Shown here piece after piece: positions 43,749 to 55,190 of a DNA stretch of 64,000 nucleotides. Under the pieces are notes generated by a model, which was not told where the DNA came from, ran no database searches, and was given only the letters and a program-made list of their open reading frames with translations. Position 1 is the first letter of the stretch; each line of letters opens with the position of its first letter. Made by a program: the position numbers and the translations under genes. Source of the stretch: Riptortus pedestris (Eukaryota; Arthropoda; Insecta; Hemiptera; Alydidae); NCBI GenBank assembly GCA_019009955.1, contig CM032228.1, forward strand, positions 69,053,501-69,117,500. Direction: 5' to 3'.

Positions 43749-46303
43749 TATCTCTGAGACTGAAGAGTTGTTAGTTCATCTCTGGTATATATTTGAGTCT
43801 TATCCGGTTTCCTTGGGCGGAGTCTTCCCTTCCAGGTGTCTACGGATACTTGGTCCGGTGGTCGTTCATCGCCTATACCGTCGTTTTCGTTTCTTTTTGG
43901 AGGTCTCTGTGGAATTACCGGCTTCCAGAGTTTGCTGAGTTTGTATCCATCCTCTCTATTGAAGTTGTTAGGGCATTTCGCTATTTCTATAGCTTCTCGA
44001 ACCAGTCTTTCTTGGTAACGGTCAACCTTTGCCAGTACCTTGACTTCATCGAATTTAATGTTGTGTTTGGTTTCCCAGAAATGTTCCGCTATGGCTGATT
44101 CTTCTGTCCGAAACTTTTTTAAACTCTTGATGTGCTCGGCGACCCTGGTGTTTATCAATCTGCCGGTCTGGCCAATGTATTCTGAGCCGCAGGAACATGG
44201 TATGCTGTATATCCCCGGGATTTTTGTGTGGAGTTTATCTTTGCAGCTGGGTAATATCTGAGCTATTTTCCTGTCAGTGCCAAATGCTGTTTCTATGCCT
44301 TGCTTCTTGAGTATCCTAGAGATCTTCTCGGTCGTACCTTTAACAAAAGGTATTACGGCTGTTTTCCGGATTTCCTCTTCATTTGTTCTTGTCTTCTTTT
44401 CTTTTTTCTTTTTGAATTGATTTCTGATTTCCTCTTTTCCGTAGCCATTCTTTAGCAGAGCAGTCATCAAGTGTCGTTTTTCCTTTGGGAGGTTCTGTGG
44501 CTCTGAAATTCTCTCAGCTCTAGCGACCAATGTACGAATTATCCCATTCTTCTGTGCTGGATGGTGATGAGATCCAGCGTGTAGGTATCTGTTGGTATGT
44601 GTTGGTTTTCTGTAAACCGCATGCCCCAGCTGTCCGTTTGGTTTCCTTTCCACCAGAACATCCAGAAATGGAATCTTCCTCTCACGTTCGATCTCCATCG
44701 TGAACTCAATGTTGGGGTGTATTGAATTAAGATGCCGCAGAAATTCTTCTAAAGTCTTCTCTCCATGTGGCCATATGACGAACGTGTCATCCACATATCT
44801 AAACCATTTTTTCGGTTTTAGTCTTGCCGTTTCAAGTGCCTTCTTTTCAAATTTCTCCATGTAAGCATCGGCTGCATTTGGACTTAATGGCGACCCCATG
44901 CTGGCTCCATCCATTTGTTGGTAGAAATTGCCGTTGAACAAGAAATATGCTGATTGCAGGCAGATTTTGGCTAGCTGGGCTTCTTCTTCCGTTAAGAATT
45001 CTTTCATGATGTTTAACGTTTCTTGAATTGGAATTCTCGTAAACAGTGACTTAACGTCAAAACTGACGAGACGATCGTTTTCATCGATCATAATATCTTT
45101 GATTTTCCTCACGAAATCTGATGAATCCTTGATGTGGTGCGGGGTCAGGCCAATACTTGGTTGTATTTTCTTCGAAATATACTTTGAGATTCCGTAACAT
45201 GCAGACCCAATCGAATTAACTATTGGCCTCATAGGAATATCCTCCTTGTGTATCTTGGGTAATCCGTAAAGTCTGGGTGGAACTGGGTCGGACTTGATTA
45301 AACGGTTGTATTCTTCTTTCTTGATCGTAGAAGTGGCTTTCACTGCCTTGTTTATTTCATTCTTAATTCTATTTGTTGGGTCATGTTGAAGTTTTTTGTA
45401 CGTTCCATCCTCAAGTAATTTTTGCATCTTTTCAATGTACTCTTCTCTCTTCATAACCACGGTTGCATTTCCTTTGTCGGCTGGCAGAACTAGTACGTCG
45501 TCTTGTTGTTTTATTTCCTTCAATGCATGGAGTTCCTCTTTTGTAAGATTGCGTTTAGGTGGTTTGGCTTGGCGTAGTATGCGTGACACCTCTCCGCGAA
45601 TCTCTTCGGCTTTCTCTTCTTCCAGATGGCGTATGGCACATTCGATGCCCACAATTATTTTATCGTAGGGGATTTTTCCAGGAGCGACTGCAAAGTTGAA
45701 ACCTTTGGAAAGTACTTTGATCCATTCCTTCTTTAGGGGTTCTTCTGTAAGATTTATGACGATGTTTTCCAAATTCTCCGGGGGGTTAGCCGGTTTTGGT
45801 TGTTGTGTTGTCTGCAACTTTTGAAATTTATGTTTTTGTGAGTCTTGCATCTTGCGTTTTCTCCTTTCCCCTTCGCTCCATATTATGCTGTCTACTTTTG
45901 ACCAATCAGTGGCGTTGATGACATTACTGAGTGACAGATGCTCTCGAAATAACTCGTTCTCCGTATGTGCAAGGGACTTCCGTGTATCTCCAATCATGGC
46001 TCTTAATATTATTAACGAGCATCTTTTGGTTGCCTTGCTCAGCGTCTTCTCCTTGTTACTGATCCTAGCACATGTAGGAATGACCTGATGGTCTCTGCAT
46101 CGTTTCAGAAATGCTAATCTGCAGAGGAGTGATATCCTCTTGATGCTCTTCTTCTCAAAACTCCTCACTCTCCGAGTGATCTCCTCCCCATAGAGGTTAT
46201 TCAAATATACTCGTAGACTTCCACGGTCCTGGTCATTAATACTATTAAGGTCTTCGGGTCTTGACCGTGTCTTCATATTGGTTGCCAACGTTTCGCTAGA
46301 CAT
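43748..46303 (-). CDS. Penelope-like retroelement protein, unit 3 (identical 851 aa)
   Basis: This is the first complete ORF of the array in the direction of transcription, directly downstream of the truncated fourth copy. Domains and residues are the same as in unit 1. If the truncated copy supplies promoter activity, as proposed for PLE pLTRs, this ORF would be the first one expressed; that is inference. Confidence 0.94.
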   Translation of the reverse strand: MSSETLATNMKTRSRPEDLNSINDQDRGSLRVYLNNLYGEEITRRVRSFEKKSIKRISLLCRLAFLKRCRDHQVIPTCARISNKEKTLSKATKRCSLIILRAMIGDTRKSLAHTENELFREHLSLSNVINATDWSKVDSIIWSEGERRKRKMQDSQKHKFQKLQTTQQPKPANPPENLENIVINLTEEPLKKEWIKVLSKGFNFAVAPGKIPYDKIIVGIECAIRHLEEEKAEEIRGEVSRILRQAKPPKRNLTKEELHALKEIKQQDDVLVLPADKGNATVVMKREEYIEKMQKLLEDGTYKKLQHDPTNRIKNEINKAVKATSTIKKEEYNRLIKSDPVPPRLYGLPKIHKEDIPMRPIVNSIGSACYGISKYISKKIQPSIGLTPHHIKDSSDFVRKIKDIMIDENDRLVSFDVKSLFTRIPIQETLNIMKEFLTEEEAQLAKICLQSAYFLFNGNFYQQMDGASMGSPLSPNAADAYMEKFEKKALETARLKPKKWFRYVDDTFVIWPHGEKTLEEFLRHLNSIHPNIEFTMEIERERKIPFLDVLVERKPNGQLGHAVYRKPTHTNRYLHAGSHHHPAQKNGIIRTLVARAERISEPQNLPKEKRHLMTALLKNGYGKEEIRNQFKKKKEKKTRTNEEEIRKTAVIPFVKGTTEKISRILKKQGIETAFGTDRKIAQILPSCKDKLHTKIPGIYSIPCSCGSEYIGQTGRLINTRVAEHIKSLKKFRTEESAIAEHFWETKHNIKFDEVKVLAKVDRYQERLVREAIEIAKCPNNFNREDGYKLSKLWKPVIPQRPPKRNENDGIGDERPPDQVSVDTWKGRLRPRKPDKTQIYTRDELTTLQSQR

Positions 46304-46323
46304 GCTGCTAGCTTCCTCAGGGC
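46284..46323 (-). ncRNA. Hammerhead-like core at the junction of the truncated copy and unit 3
   Basis: Fourth identical core. Its position after the truncated copy means that a transcript starting in or upstream of 46211-47525 would be trimmed here to give a unit-length 5' end. Confidence 0.55.
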
Positions 46324-47525
46324 TATCTCTGAGACTGAAGAGTTGTTAGTTCATCTCTGGTATATATTTGAGTCTTATCCGGTTTCCTTGGGCGGAGTCT
46401 TCCCTTCCAGGTGTCTACGGATACTTGGTCCGGTGGTCGTTCATCGCCTATACCGTCGTTTTCGTTTCTTTTTGGAGGTCTCTGTGGAATTACCGGCTTC
46501 CAGAGTTTGCTGAGTTTGTATCCATCCTCTCTATTGAAGTTGTTAGGGCATTTCGCTATTTCTATAGCTTCTCGAACCAGTCTTTCTTGGTAACGGTCAA
46601 CCTTTGCCAGTACCTTGACTTCATCGAATTTAATGTTGTGTTTGGTTTCCCAGAAATGTTCCGCTATGGCTGATTCTTCTGTCCGAAACTTTTTTAAACT
46701 CTTGATGTGCTCGGCGACCCTGGTGTTTATCAATCTGCCGGTCTGGCCAATGTATTCTGAGCCGCAGGAACATGGTATGCTGTATATCCCCGGGATTTTT
46801 GTGTGGAGTTTATCTTTGCAGCTGGGTAATATCTGAGCTATTTTCCTGTCAGTGCCAAATGCTGTTTCTATGCCTTGCTTCTTGAGTATCCTAGAGATCT
46901 TCTCGGTCGTACCTTTAACAAAAGGTATTACGGCTGTTTTCCGGATTTCCTCTTCATTTGTTCTTGTCTTCTTTTCTTTTTTCTTTTTGAATTGATTTCT
47001 GATTTCCTCTTTTCCGTAGCCATTCTTTAGCAGAGCAGTCATCAAGTGTCGTTTTTCCTTTGGGAGGTTCTGTGGCTCTGAAATTCTCTCAGCTCTAGCG
47101 ACCAATGTACGAATTATCCCATTCTTCTGTGCTGGATGGTGATGAGATCCAGCGTGTAGGTATCTGTTGGTATGTGTTGGTTTTCTGTAAACCGCATGCC
47201 CCAGCTGTCCGTTTGGTTTCCTTTCCACCAGAACATCCAGAAATGGAATCTTCCTCTCACGTTCGATCTCCATCGTGAACTCAATGTTGGGGTGTATTGA
47301 ATTAAGATGCCGCAGAAATTCTTCTAAAGTCTTCTCTCCATGTGGCCATATGACGAACGTGTCATCCACATATCTAAACCATTTTTTCGGTTTTAGTCTT
47401 GCCGTTTCAAGTGCCTTCTTTTCAAATTTCTCCATGTAAGCATCGGCTGCATTTGGACTTAATGGCGACCCCATGCTGGCTCCATCCATTTGTTGGTAGA
47501 AATTGCCGTTGAACAAGAAATATGC
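46323..47525 (-). pseudogene. Penelope-like retroelement, 5'-truncated copy (C-terminal half)
   Basis: The reading frame matches residues from about 453 (YFLFNGNFYQQMDG) to the normal stop. It therefore retains motif B, YVDD and the whole GIY-YIG domain, but lacks the N-terminal region and the first catalytic Asp of the reverse transcriptase. Unrelated sequence begins at 47526. 5' truncation is the usual outcome of incomplete reverse transcription. The remaining GIY-YIG part is intact but unlikely to be made on its own. Confidence 0.9.
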
Positions 47526-47626
47526 GTTTGTCCTTTTATTAATGACCGCTTGAATAGTCTTTTAAACTTTCTTCTTCTTTCTTCGATGTCTGTGCTCACA
47601 GTGGGCTGCTATGCATATTAAGACTA

Positions 47627-47726
47627 TCATTCCCTTGTTTTATTCAGCTTAATCTCAAGTATCTGGAAATTCTCCTTGATGCACCTGCCACTAATGCAAA
47701 TGTCCTGACGGAAATAACGATACCAC
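47627..47726 (-). CDS. Candidate terminal exon, unrecognised protein
   Basis: Minus strand: CTCTTTTCATCTGCAG is a good acceptor and is followed by an open frame reading WYRYFRQDICISGRCIKEN to a TGA at 47627. The paired cysteines (C.SGRC) vaguely recall extracellular Cys-rich modules, but no family is assigned. It lies just outside the PLE array and is unique in the window. Confidence 0.22.
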
Positions 47727-48230
47727 CTGCAGATGAAAAGAGTTAGGTAACGTAATTGCAATTGAATGCAATGCCTCGAGGGGCTAAAACAATTACACAA
47801 CTTACCACGCTTGTTGCATCTTCCATGTAACAAAAATCGATGAGGGACAATTAATTACACAATAACACAAGATGGTATCATATCCAATATTGTTCAATAT
47901 ACAAAGTTACTAAGAATAAATATATCGAGGTCCATTGGTTTATTTTATTCGGAAAAACGTGAAACACCATTTACAGCAGAACTCTGAAAATAAATTGAAG
48001 TATTAAATTGCTGAACTGACTATGACAATTAATCGCAGCTGACATTTCTCTCCTAAACTCCTAATTAAACGGTTACATGTGGAACTTAAATAATTTAGTT
48101 CGGCTTTAATAAATGAACAACTATAACCCTAAAAAAACGATCAGAATTACGTTACTACACTTTCATTGACTTATTTTTTTGGAAGTAATAATCAAGCATA
48201 GAATGCAGATCGCCCAGAACACTATATAAA
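47727..48230. other. Unique AT-rich sequence
   Basis: Nothing recognised between the candidate exon and the next HINE-A copy. Confidence 0.4.
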
Positions 48231-48910
48231 AACTCCATCAGGGCCTCCATAAACTTAGCAGATTTTGCACGTGTGGGTATAATACACTTGTGTGCTGTAT
48301 CACCACACCCCATTTCGACGAAAAATATCGGAGATGTTTTGAATTTTCCAATTCCTCCCTCTTTATCCCCTCCCTCTCCTTTCAGCCCTTAACTATTATG
48401 TCCTTTAGTGTTGAATGAAACAGTCATGTAAAATATGATTAAAAAACGTAAAATTTCAAATGCTGACATCATCACACAATGTATTTGCAAGTACCTCATC
48501 TAATAATATCTTTTGAAAACAATATTTCGTATTTAAGCTTCAAATAATGTGATTCAATACATAACAGAGTATCGTTTATGTGACGTGTGTAGGAGTGGGA
48601 GTTGAATGCTGAAAACTAAAAAAGTCCAAATATCTCAAACAACAATAATGAAGATAGAGAATAAATCAATATGATAATCTTTCTATAAAATTTAATTTGC
48701 AATAAGATTGATTATTTAAAATATCTCAATCAAATGTTCAGTAATGGAAATATTTTCAAAATAAAAAAATGTACTCCCTCAACCTCCCCCCCCCTCCAAA
48801 TGGTACGATTTCAGGTATTAACGAACTTGAGCTTTAGTTTTGCATGAAACGGTTATACATCGAGTTTAGTAACGATCAAACAATAATTTCGACCGCTATA
48901 GCAGTAAAAT

Positions 48911-48955
<45 letters not shown>

Positions 48956-49012
48956 TTTCGTCATCTATTAGGTAGGATCGATGGATAATTAAGGTAATGT
49001 TTTGAAAAGCGA
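48231..49012 (-). mobile_element. HINE-A copy with one and a half core blocks, R end lost
   Basis: Diverged L end (CATCAGGGCCTCCATAAACT, TAGCAGATTTTGCACGTG), a partial core block (48300-48400), a full core block, then (AT)n at 48914-48945 and R-proximal sequence to GGATCGATGGATAATTAAGG. Confidence 0.68.
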
Positions 49013-49099
49013 GTAATGACAAGTAATCTGTAACTTTTGCCGCTTCGAAGGATTACAAACGAGGCAAGGAGACAAATATTCTCACAACGCGGTATTTCC

Positions 49100-49245
49100 T
49101 GCTTAGAAAAACAAAAGCAAAACTAAGCAGATTTCCCACGTATAACGATGAATAAATTAAACCACTATTGACCTCTTCTATCCATATATTTTCAATTTCT
49201 GAGTAAAAATCCATTTTTTACACCCAATACGGGTATTAATGAGGG

Positions 49246-49301
<56 letters not shown>

Positions 49302-49600
49302 ACAGTTATAAAGCATCATAGTTGATCAAGATCGGTTCTATAGTATTTTCCAATATGACTCATATTAACGGAGATATTTTGATTTTACTTGCCTCACTAA
49401 AAGTGGGAGTTTACTGAAGGATGAAAATTAAAAGCTTCAAATATCTAGAAGATACAATGTATAAATCAACATTTATAGGAAATTAAATTTACCTTAAGAT
49501 TAGTTTCATACGATCATTGAACAGAACTCATAATAACGGAGTTCTTTAGATTATTCGAAATTCTCTAAAAATCTCAAATATAGTTTTGAATTGGCCTCAT
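49100..49600 (-). mobile_element. Degenerate HINE-A copy
   Basis: AAAACTAAGCAGATTTCCCA (partial L end), (TA)n at 49249-49297, then diverged core (GGGAGTTTACTGAAGGATGA, AACGGAGTTCTTTAGATTAT). No R end. Confidence 0.6.
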
Positions 49601-50787
49601 TTATAAATTGTTATATAAATTTATAATCTTCCTTAGTTTAAATATTTCAGTGAAGTTTAGTATTATTTATTTGAGATACCGCTTCAATGGCGATTCATCT
49701 TTAAACATGGGAGAATACAATTTTACAAAAGAAAATAAATATTACAAATCTACAAAATTAAATATTACAAATTCGCAAAATAAATACAATGCACAAAATT
49801 CATTAAGTATTACATTATTAATTATACATAAGTAAATTTTGTAGTACATTATTAATTATATACTCAGAGATATTTAGACATTTCGTCGTCTTTTTTTTTT
49901 TTCTGTTTGTTCAATTATTTTGCTTAGCAGTAGTCCGGAAATAAGTTAAGAATAGACATTGGTTGAGTATAGTTTAAGTTCATGAGTATTAAATAAAATA
50001 AATTGGTATTGAATGAATATTAATACTGGGGTTGAATGTGTATGGTGCAAGACCTAGGTGTCTCTAGAGTCGGTTCCACCTCTGGGATTATATCTCATTT
50101 AAGAGATCATTTACTTATTTTATTTCCCTCAGTTATTACCAAATGCCTGAGCCTGGGCTAATGGAGCTCATCGTAAGGTTTTTAATGGGCCATTATCGAG
50201 CCTCTCCGTCCGTCCGTCTGTCTGTCCGTCTGTCTTGTCTTTTTAACATAAAACGTTTAGAATTTTTCTCTGTTTGAGCACTCTCAGATTGAAGTGGTTT
50301 CTTTATAGTCTAGAGAGAGAGAGAGAGAGGCTCATGAAAAAGCAATTGGAGTTTTACAAGGGAATTGGGCATTAATCACTTCCGGTCGCTAACTAATTCT
50401 ATTTTATTATTATCCTCGTTTATTATGGTATTCCAAATTTATTGCATATCACAGCAGTCCTTACGTATCAATCTGTCATTTTTGAAATAAGTTTAATTTA
50501 ATACCTTATACCAGCGGTATCGGTAACGGCCGCATTATTGAAGTTCGTGTGTAAACATTTTTTCTTTGACAATATTGACTATTTTTTCTTCTTATATCCA
50601 GCTGGAAATAGAATAGTTTTAACGTATCGAATGGAACTTTAATTTTTTCTTCAGACACATCTAGGTTACATTCATTTTTGAGTCATATCGATACTGATGG
50701 TCTTCATTCATGAATATATACTGATAGTAAATATATCTCATTAATTTGAGCCTAAACCAGCAGGCTACGATATGAATAGCTATAGTT
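49601..50787. other. AT-rich unique sequence with short CCGT/CTGT repeats
   Basis: Nothing coding is recognised. A CCGTCCGTCTGT-type run lies at 50206-50240 and a GA run at 50313-50329. Confidence 0.4.
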
Positions 50788-51129
50788 ATTAGTAGATTTC
50801 CATTAAGGGACAGCGACTATTTTTGCAGGTACTCTTGATGAAATTTTCGAAAACGCCTCTCCTAATGCCCATCGATCCTACCTAAGTAATGTCGAAAATG
50901 TAAAATATAAATATATGTATATATACAAAACCCGAGTGGAAGTCGGTGGTCAATAAAATCTAATTTCATGATGTTATAACACTAACATAACGAACTTGCA
51001 TTTATCTCATATAAAAAAGGGCCGTCGAAAACAATATTTGATATTTATGATTGAAATAAGACCATTCATGATAAATTCGCTTAATTTTAAAATGTGTTTA
51101 CTAAAACTGGGGGTTTACTAAAGTCTGAA

Positions 51130-51185
<56 letters not shown>

Positions 51186-51729
51186 GTCTGTTACTCTAGC
51201 GCTCGTATTTTTTTTTTGTTTGATTGGTATGCAACTTGATATATAAACATGTTATGAAAAACTGAAGAGTTTTTCATAACATGTTTAAACGTTCGTAGAC
51301 GGCTGAAATCGGAAGAGCGGGAGGGGTAGGGGGGTTTAGGGTGTGGGGGGGCTTCATTTTGAAAATTTAAAATATCTCAGTTATAAATCTTACAGAAAAA
51401 TTGTATATAACCAATCATATTGAAAATTTAATGTTCTATAAATATAGTTAAAGATATAGGCATTTTTTAGTTTTCAGTCTTAAGTCACCCCTCTCCCTTT
51501 AGTATAATTCCTAATATTGATGCAAAATATTCATTTCAATGGACCTTTATTGGGTGAGATTTATGCAAGTTTAATAAGTTAGTGGTATGACGTCTTTAAT
51601 TAAGATTTTATTGACCGTTATTGGAATTTGGCTATTCTTTTTTGGAAATAGGGAGTATGTTATGACAGAGGATCATTAGTAAGTCGTGCGAAAAATCTGC
51701 TTAATTTTCGCATCTTCTGCGTGACCGTG
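50788..51729 (+). mobile_element. Rearranged HINE-A copy
   Basis: An R end (TTAGTAGATTTCCATTAAGG) and flank (50788-50930) are followed by core sequence in the opposite direction (50985-51130). Then come (AT)n at 51136-51185 and core in the original direction to a diverged L end (AAAAATCTGCTTAATTTTCG, CTTCTGCGTGACCG). The switch of direction at the AT tract suggests recombination through the microsatellite. Confidence 0.65.
51245..51286. repeat. Perfect 19-bp hairpin inside a HINE-A copy
   Basis: AAACATGTTATGAAAAACT (51245-51263), loop GAAG, then the exact complement (51268-51286). Other copies have only one arm here, so it is a local inverted duplication like that at 12251. Confidence 0.9.
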
Positions 51730-52351
51730 CGCCTTTTTCGTCTTGTCCTAGATAGGATCTAGGGATATTTGACAAATTTTGGAGAAAAAAATCGCTTCAA
51801 GAGTTCAATGTATATAGACATGTATACAGTCTTACATTCTTGGTTCCCGAGACAATGTCTAATGCCAGCTTCCATTTTCCTAGACATATTTGAGGAGTTG
51901 TGACTGGGCGAAGCTAACGAGATGGCAGTCGAGAGCGGATCACGAGCACTGGCGGTACTCCTTACGTGCTCCAATCGGAGTTGCTGCCGGAGTATCCTGG
52001 GTAAATAGAGCCCTCTGAGTACAGCGGCAAACAAGGAGGGGAATTATAACAGGTGGTGCACTCCACCGCTCTGATGATATAAGATTGTTGGGGGAGAGAA
52101 GGAAATAATGAGATCAAATTGGAAATAAGTATAGGTACGTGGTCTGGCCGGAAAATGGGAAACGGACGGTTCCTTGCCTTAAGGACTCGGGGTTTTTTAC
52201 CTTCGATTCGTCCTGTCTCTTTCAGAGGTTTATTATTTTTTTTCTCATTTTTGAAATTACTCACTTTTTTAATTTATTTTCTCATTAAAACTACTCAGAA
52301 ACTTTCTTTCCACTCCAAACCTATCCTGTCAAAGGAACGTTTTATTATTGT
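51730..52351. other. Unique sequence, GC-richer at 51880-52190
   Basis: Overlapping ORFs on both strands (51759-52034 and 51962-52264 minus, 52119-52388 plus) match nothing recognised. Confidence 0.3.
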
Positions 52352-52352
52352 A

Positions 52353-53081
52353 CTAGCTTTGCCCGGAAAATCATTTGAGGCTGAATGATATGGTATTTTT
52401 TTGGGGGTTTTACTTTGTACAATATTTTTATATTACCAGTTTCCTGTGCATGTATCGTCTTTTGTATATAACATAATGATTGATTATCATATTATTATAG
52501 TCAAAAATAAGGAGTTTCGTTGATTTCGATTCAGTCTTTCTCGTCCTATACCTCATTCAAACTTCATTATAAGGCAAAAGTGCATATAACAGAAGTTACT
52601 TTAAATTACAAAACAAACAACTTTTATTATATGCATGTTTGCCGAATAATGAATATGCCCACTCCTTTTTCTACCTCGAAATTTCAATATAGCCTATAAT
52701 CAGGGAGGTGTTAATATCATACCACACACGGAGATTCATTTAGTTCGGTTGAGTCTTTTGTGCCATACAAAATTGTGTTTTTATAGTTAACTCATTTATA
52801 CTTCGGTATACGACAAATAAGTATATTACAAAAGTTACTCTAAATAACAAAATAAACAACTTTGGTTATGTGCATATTTGCCAAAAAACCAATAGGAGAC
52901 CAAATATCGCTATTTTTAATTTCAGTTCTCCCTCATACCCTTCATGTCAGAGAATATTAATATAGCCAGAAACCTAACCTGTTAAAGAAGTAATATACAT
53001 ACGAAGTCTCATAAATTCGGTTCAGCCGTTTACGATTCTATAAAGACCATACAAACAAATATTCATTTATATATAAATAGA
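52353..53081 (-). mobile_element. Non-autonomous Helitron, 729 bp
   Basis: On the minus strand it begins TCTATTTATATATAAATGAA after a host A and ends …GGGCAAAGCTAG before a host T, the A|T insertion site typical of Helitrons. The 3' region (CATTCAGCCTCAAATGATTT) matches the last 60 bp of the Helitron at 34271, although its terminal hairpin is eroded. There is no Rep/helicase. Confidence 0.75.
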
Positions 53082-53130
53082 TTAATACAACAGTATTACA
53101 ACACACAGTAGGTACAAACAGGTGCCTTTA

Positions 53131-53344
53131 ATATTTATTTATTAGAGGTCACTTTGCGCTTCTAAAACTAATTAGGACAGGTCATTTACAGGTTGCCACC
53201 CTTTTCTAGCAAGGGTGGTACTAAGGGTTTTGTTTAATTATTGAGTCACTAAAAAAATACCCATTGTCCAGGCGGGAATAGAACACCCCACTCCAGGTGG
53301 GATTAAGTCAGTGCTTATATCACATGGCTAACCTGAGTCCCCCC
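53131..53344 (-). mobile_element. tRNA-derived SINE
   Basis: Nearly complete reverse copy: TTGCCACCCTTTTCTAGCAA, a diverged B-box complement in GGCGGGAATAGAACACCCCA, and head CACATGGCTAACCTGAGTCC. Confidence 0.8.
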
Positions 53345-53557
53345 TTGAATATTTAAAATTCCAATTTACCAATATTTGTGAATAACGATTGATAAAATCA
53401 TATAATTAAAATAAGAGATGTACAATATTAGCTTTACGTGTTCGGGCAACTTGTTAATTTTATTAAATTTAACCTATGAGTTGCAAAACCTTATATTGGT
53501 CTCCCGGTCCGGATGACCTATAATGCTATTGTAACGAGTGGGCGTAATTAAATAAAA

Positions 53558-53998
53558 TTCCGTTACGCAGGGGCTGCTTAAACTAAGCAGATTTCCCACG
53601 TGAAACTATACAATAGAGAAATCTCCATACGAGAGCCGAACAGTTACGGCAAAGGGCCGAACTAGCTTTTGGCGGGAATCTCAGTCGTCCGTTATCGGCC
53701 CAAATTTAATAAAAATGCAAATATCTCGGTTAATATTCAAGATAGAGAATAAATGTATAGAACAATATTTGTAGTAAATTGAATTTACAATAAGATTGAT
53801 GAAATACAATTTTTTGATCCGACGTATGGTAACGGAGATATTTCGAACTTTTGAAAATCCCCCTTCTAAACCCCCCCCCCCCGTCCCACTGGTCCGATTT
53901 CAGCCATTAACGAACTTGATCCGTCTTTTTGCACAAAACGTTTAAATATCGAGTTTGGCAACGATCAAACAAAAATTGCGACCGCTAGAGCGGTAACA

Positions 53999-54041
<43 letters not shown>

Positions 54042-54163
54042 GAACTGACCTCATTTTCATCATCTCCTGGGTAGGATCGATGGACATTTGAAGAAAATTT
54101 TCGAAAATCGCCTCATGAGTACGACCTCAATAGCTGATTTCCCTTATGGGAAATCTGTTAAAA
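53558..54163 (-). mobile_element. HINE-A short-subfamily copy, both ends present
   Basis: L end TCCGTTACGCAGGGGCTGCT, the subfamily segment (GGGCCGAACTAGCTTTTGGC), one core block, (AT)n at 54003-54036, and R end GATTTCCCTTATGGGAAATC then TGTTAAAA. About 606 bp. Confidence 0.75.
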
Positions 54164-54231
54164 CTAATATGATATGTTAACGCGGAGTTCTTTTATTATT
54201 TTTGTTATACCCCATTATTTTATCATATGTT

Positions 54232-54390
54232 TGGTGCCTTAGGGTAGCAATGTGACCTATGTGTAGGTCTTAATTTCAATTGCTAAACCTAGATTCCCTC
54301 CCGCCACGGCAGTAGGAATTTATTTAGTGAAGAACTCATTAATTAAAGGTGGTAACCTATAGATAACCAGTACCGTTTAGCCTTTTTAGC
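54232..54390 (+). mobile_element. SINE with internal deletion
   Basis: Head GGTGCCTTAGGGTAGCAATG and body AGGTGGTAACCTATAGATAA are present. The segment around GGAATTCATTAAATAACATC is shortened. Confidence 0.65.
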
Positions 54391-55091
54391 ATTTTTAATG
54401 TCAATATCCTAACCTAAACAAAATCAAAAACTGCTCAGCCATTCTGTTGCTGTAACAGAAACGTGCTATAAAGGGAATGCAGAACTCAAAATATTACTTT
54501 TTATTCTTACAATTTCCAATAAATCCAATTTATAATTTAATTAGCTTTTTATTTTCCTATGACAAAATGTCTCATGGACCGTAATCCCTTCTTTGTGAAT
54601 CTCCACTTGGTAGAGGTTGCGTAACCAAAGCTAATATTTGCCGGTATAGCATACTTGTTATCTCATCTCTAATGGATTATTTTCAAGTCCATCCTTGAAC
54701 GTTTAACGATGAACCCTGTACTTTTTAACGACAAAAGAAACACAACTTCAATTTAGATAACGTTCAATTAATCGATAAAGAAATAAATAATATTAAACGA
54801 ATTATAAAATTGAATATGCACATCATAAATAAAATAGAAAATCATTAAGTAATTAAATACCTTAATCATATATTATACAACATTTTATATTAAAATAATC
54901 GATTTTAAAGTGTGACGCGAATTAATCAAGTCCTAGTTCGGACGTGAAAATAATCGATTTATTGTCAGTACACACTTATTAATATGCTAATGCAGCCATG
55001 AATTATCCTTGGGATTTTAAAAATTAATATTATTATTTGTAGAAAACGAATTGCCGATGAAGATGTAGATATCCCTTGAAATATGAAGTGA
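54391..55091. other. AT-rich sequence including the partner of the 24975 repeat
   Basis: About 54850-54980 aligns with 24975-25090. Nothing else is recognised. Confidence 0.45.
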
Positions 55092-55172
55092 AAAGTCTGT
55101 CACGGGGCTGCTTAAACTAAGCAGATTTTTAACGTGCTATATATGCTTCCCCTTAAGGGAAATCAGATAAAA
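55092..55172 (-). mobile_element. Minimal HINE-A derivative: both ends, 81 bp
   Basis: The L end (AAAGTCTGTCACGGGGCTGC, TTAAACTAAGCAGATTTTTA) is joined almost directly to the R end (CTTCCCCTTAAGGGAAATCA, GATAAAA). The entire core and microsatellite are gone. Confidence 0.7.
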
Positions 55173-55190
55173 TCTTAGAGGATAGAATAG

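Larger units (their letters stand above)
38486..47525 (-). mobile_element. Tandem array of a Penelope-like element: three 2575-bp units plus a truncated fourth
   Basis: Units run 38486-41060, 41061-43635 and 43636-46210 with an exact period of 2575 bp and no indel seen. A fourth copy (46211-47525) matches the first 1315 bp and stops at TATGC, so it is truncated at its 5' end relative to transcription. The outer left end contains the start of a further ORF (31 codons) cut at 38486. Head-to-tail copies with partial terminal repeats (pLTRs) are typical of PLEs. TTGTCC occurs just outside both ends and could be a remnant target duplication. Identical ORFs imply very recent amplification, or a collapse/expansion artefact of assembly. 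Confidence 0.93.

Noticed and set aside
38643..46836. Sets of identical plus-strand ORFs (60-101 codons) recurring every 2575 bp
   Set aside because: They lie antisense within the Penelope-like ORFs and recur only because the unit is repeated.
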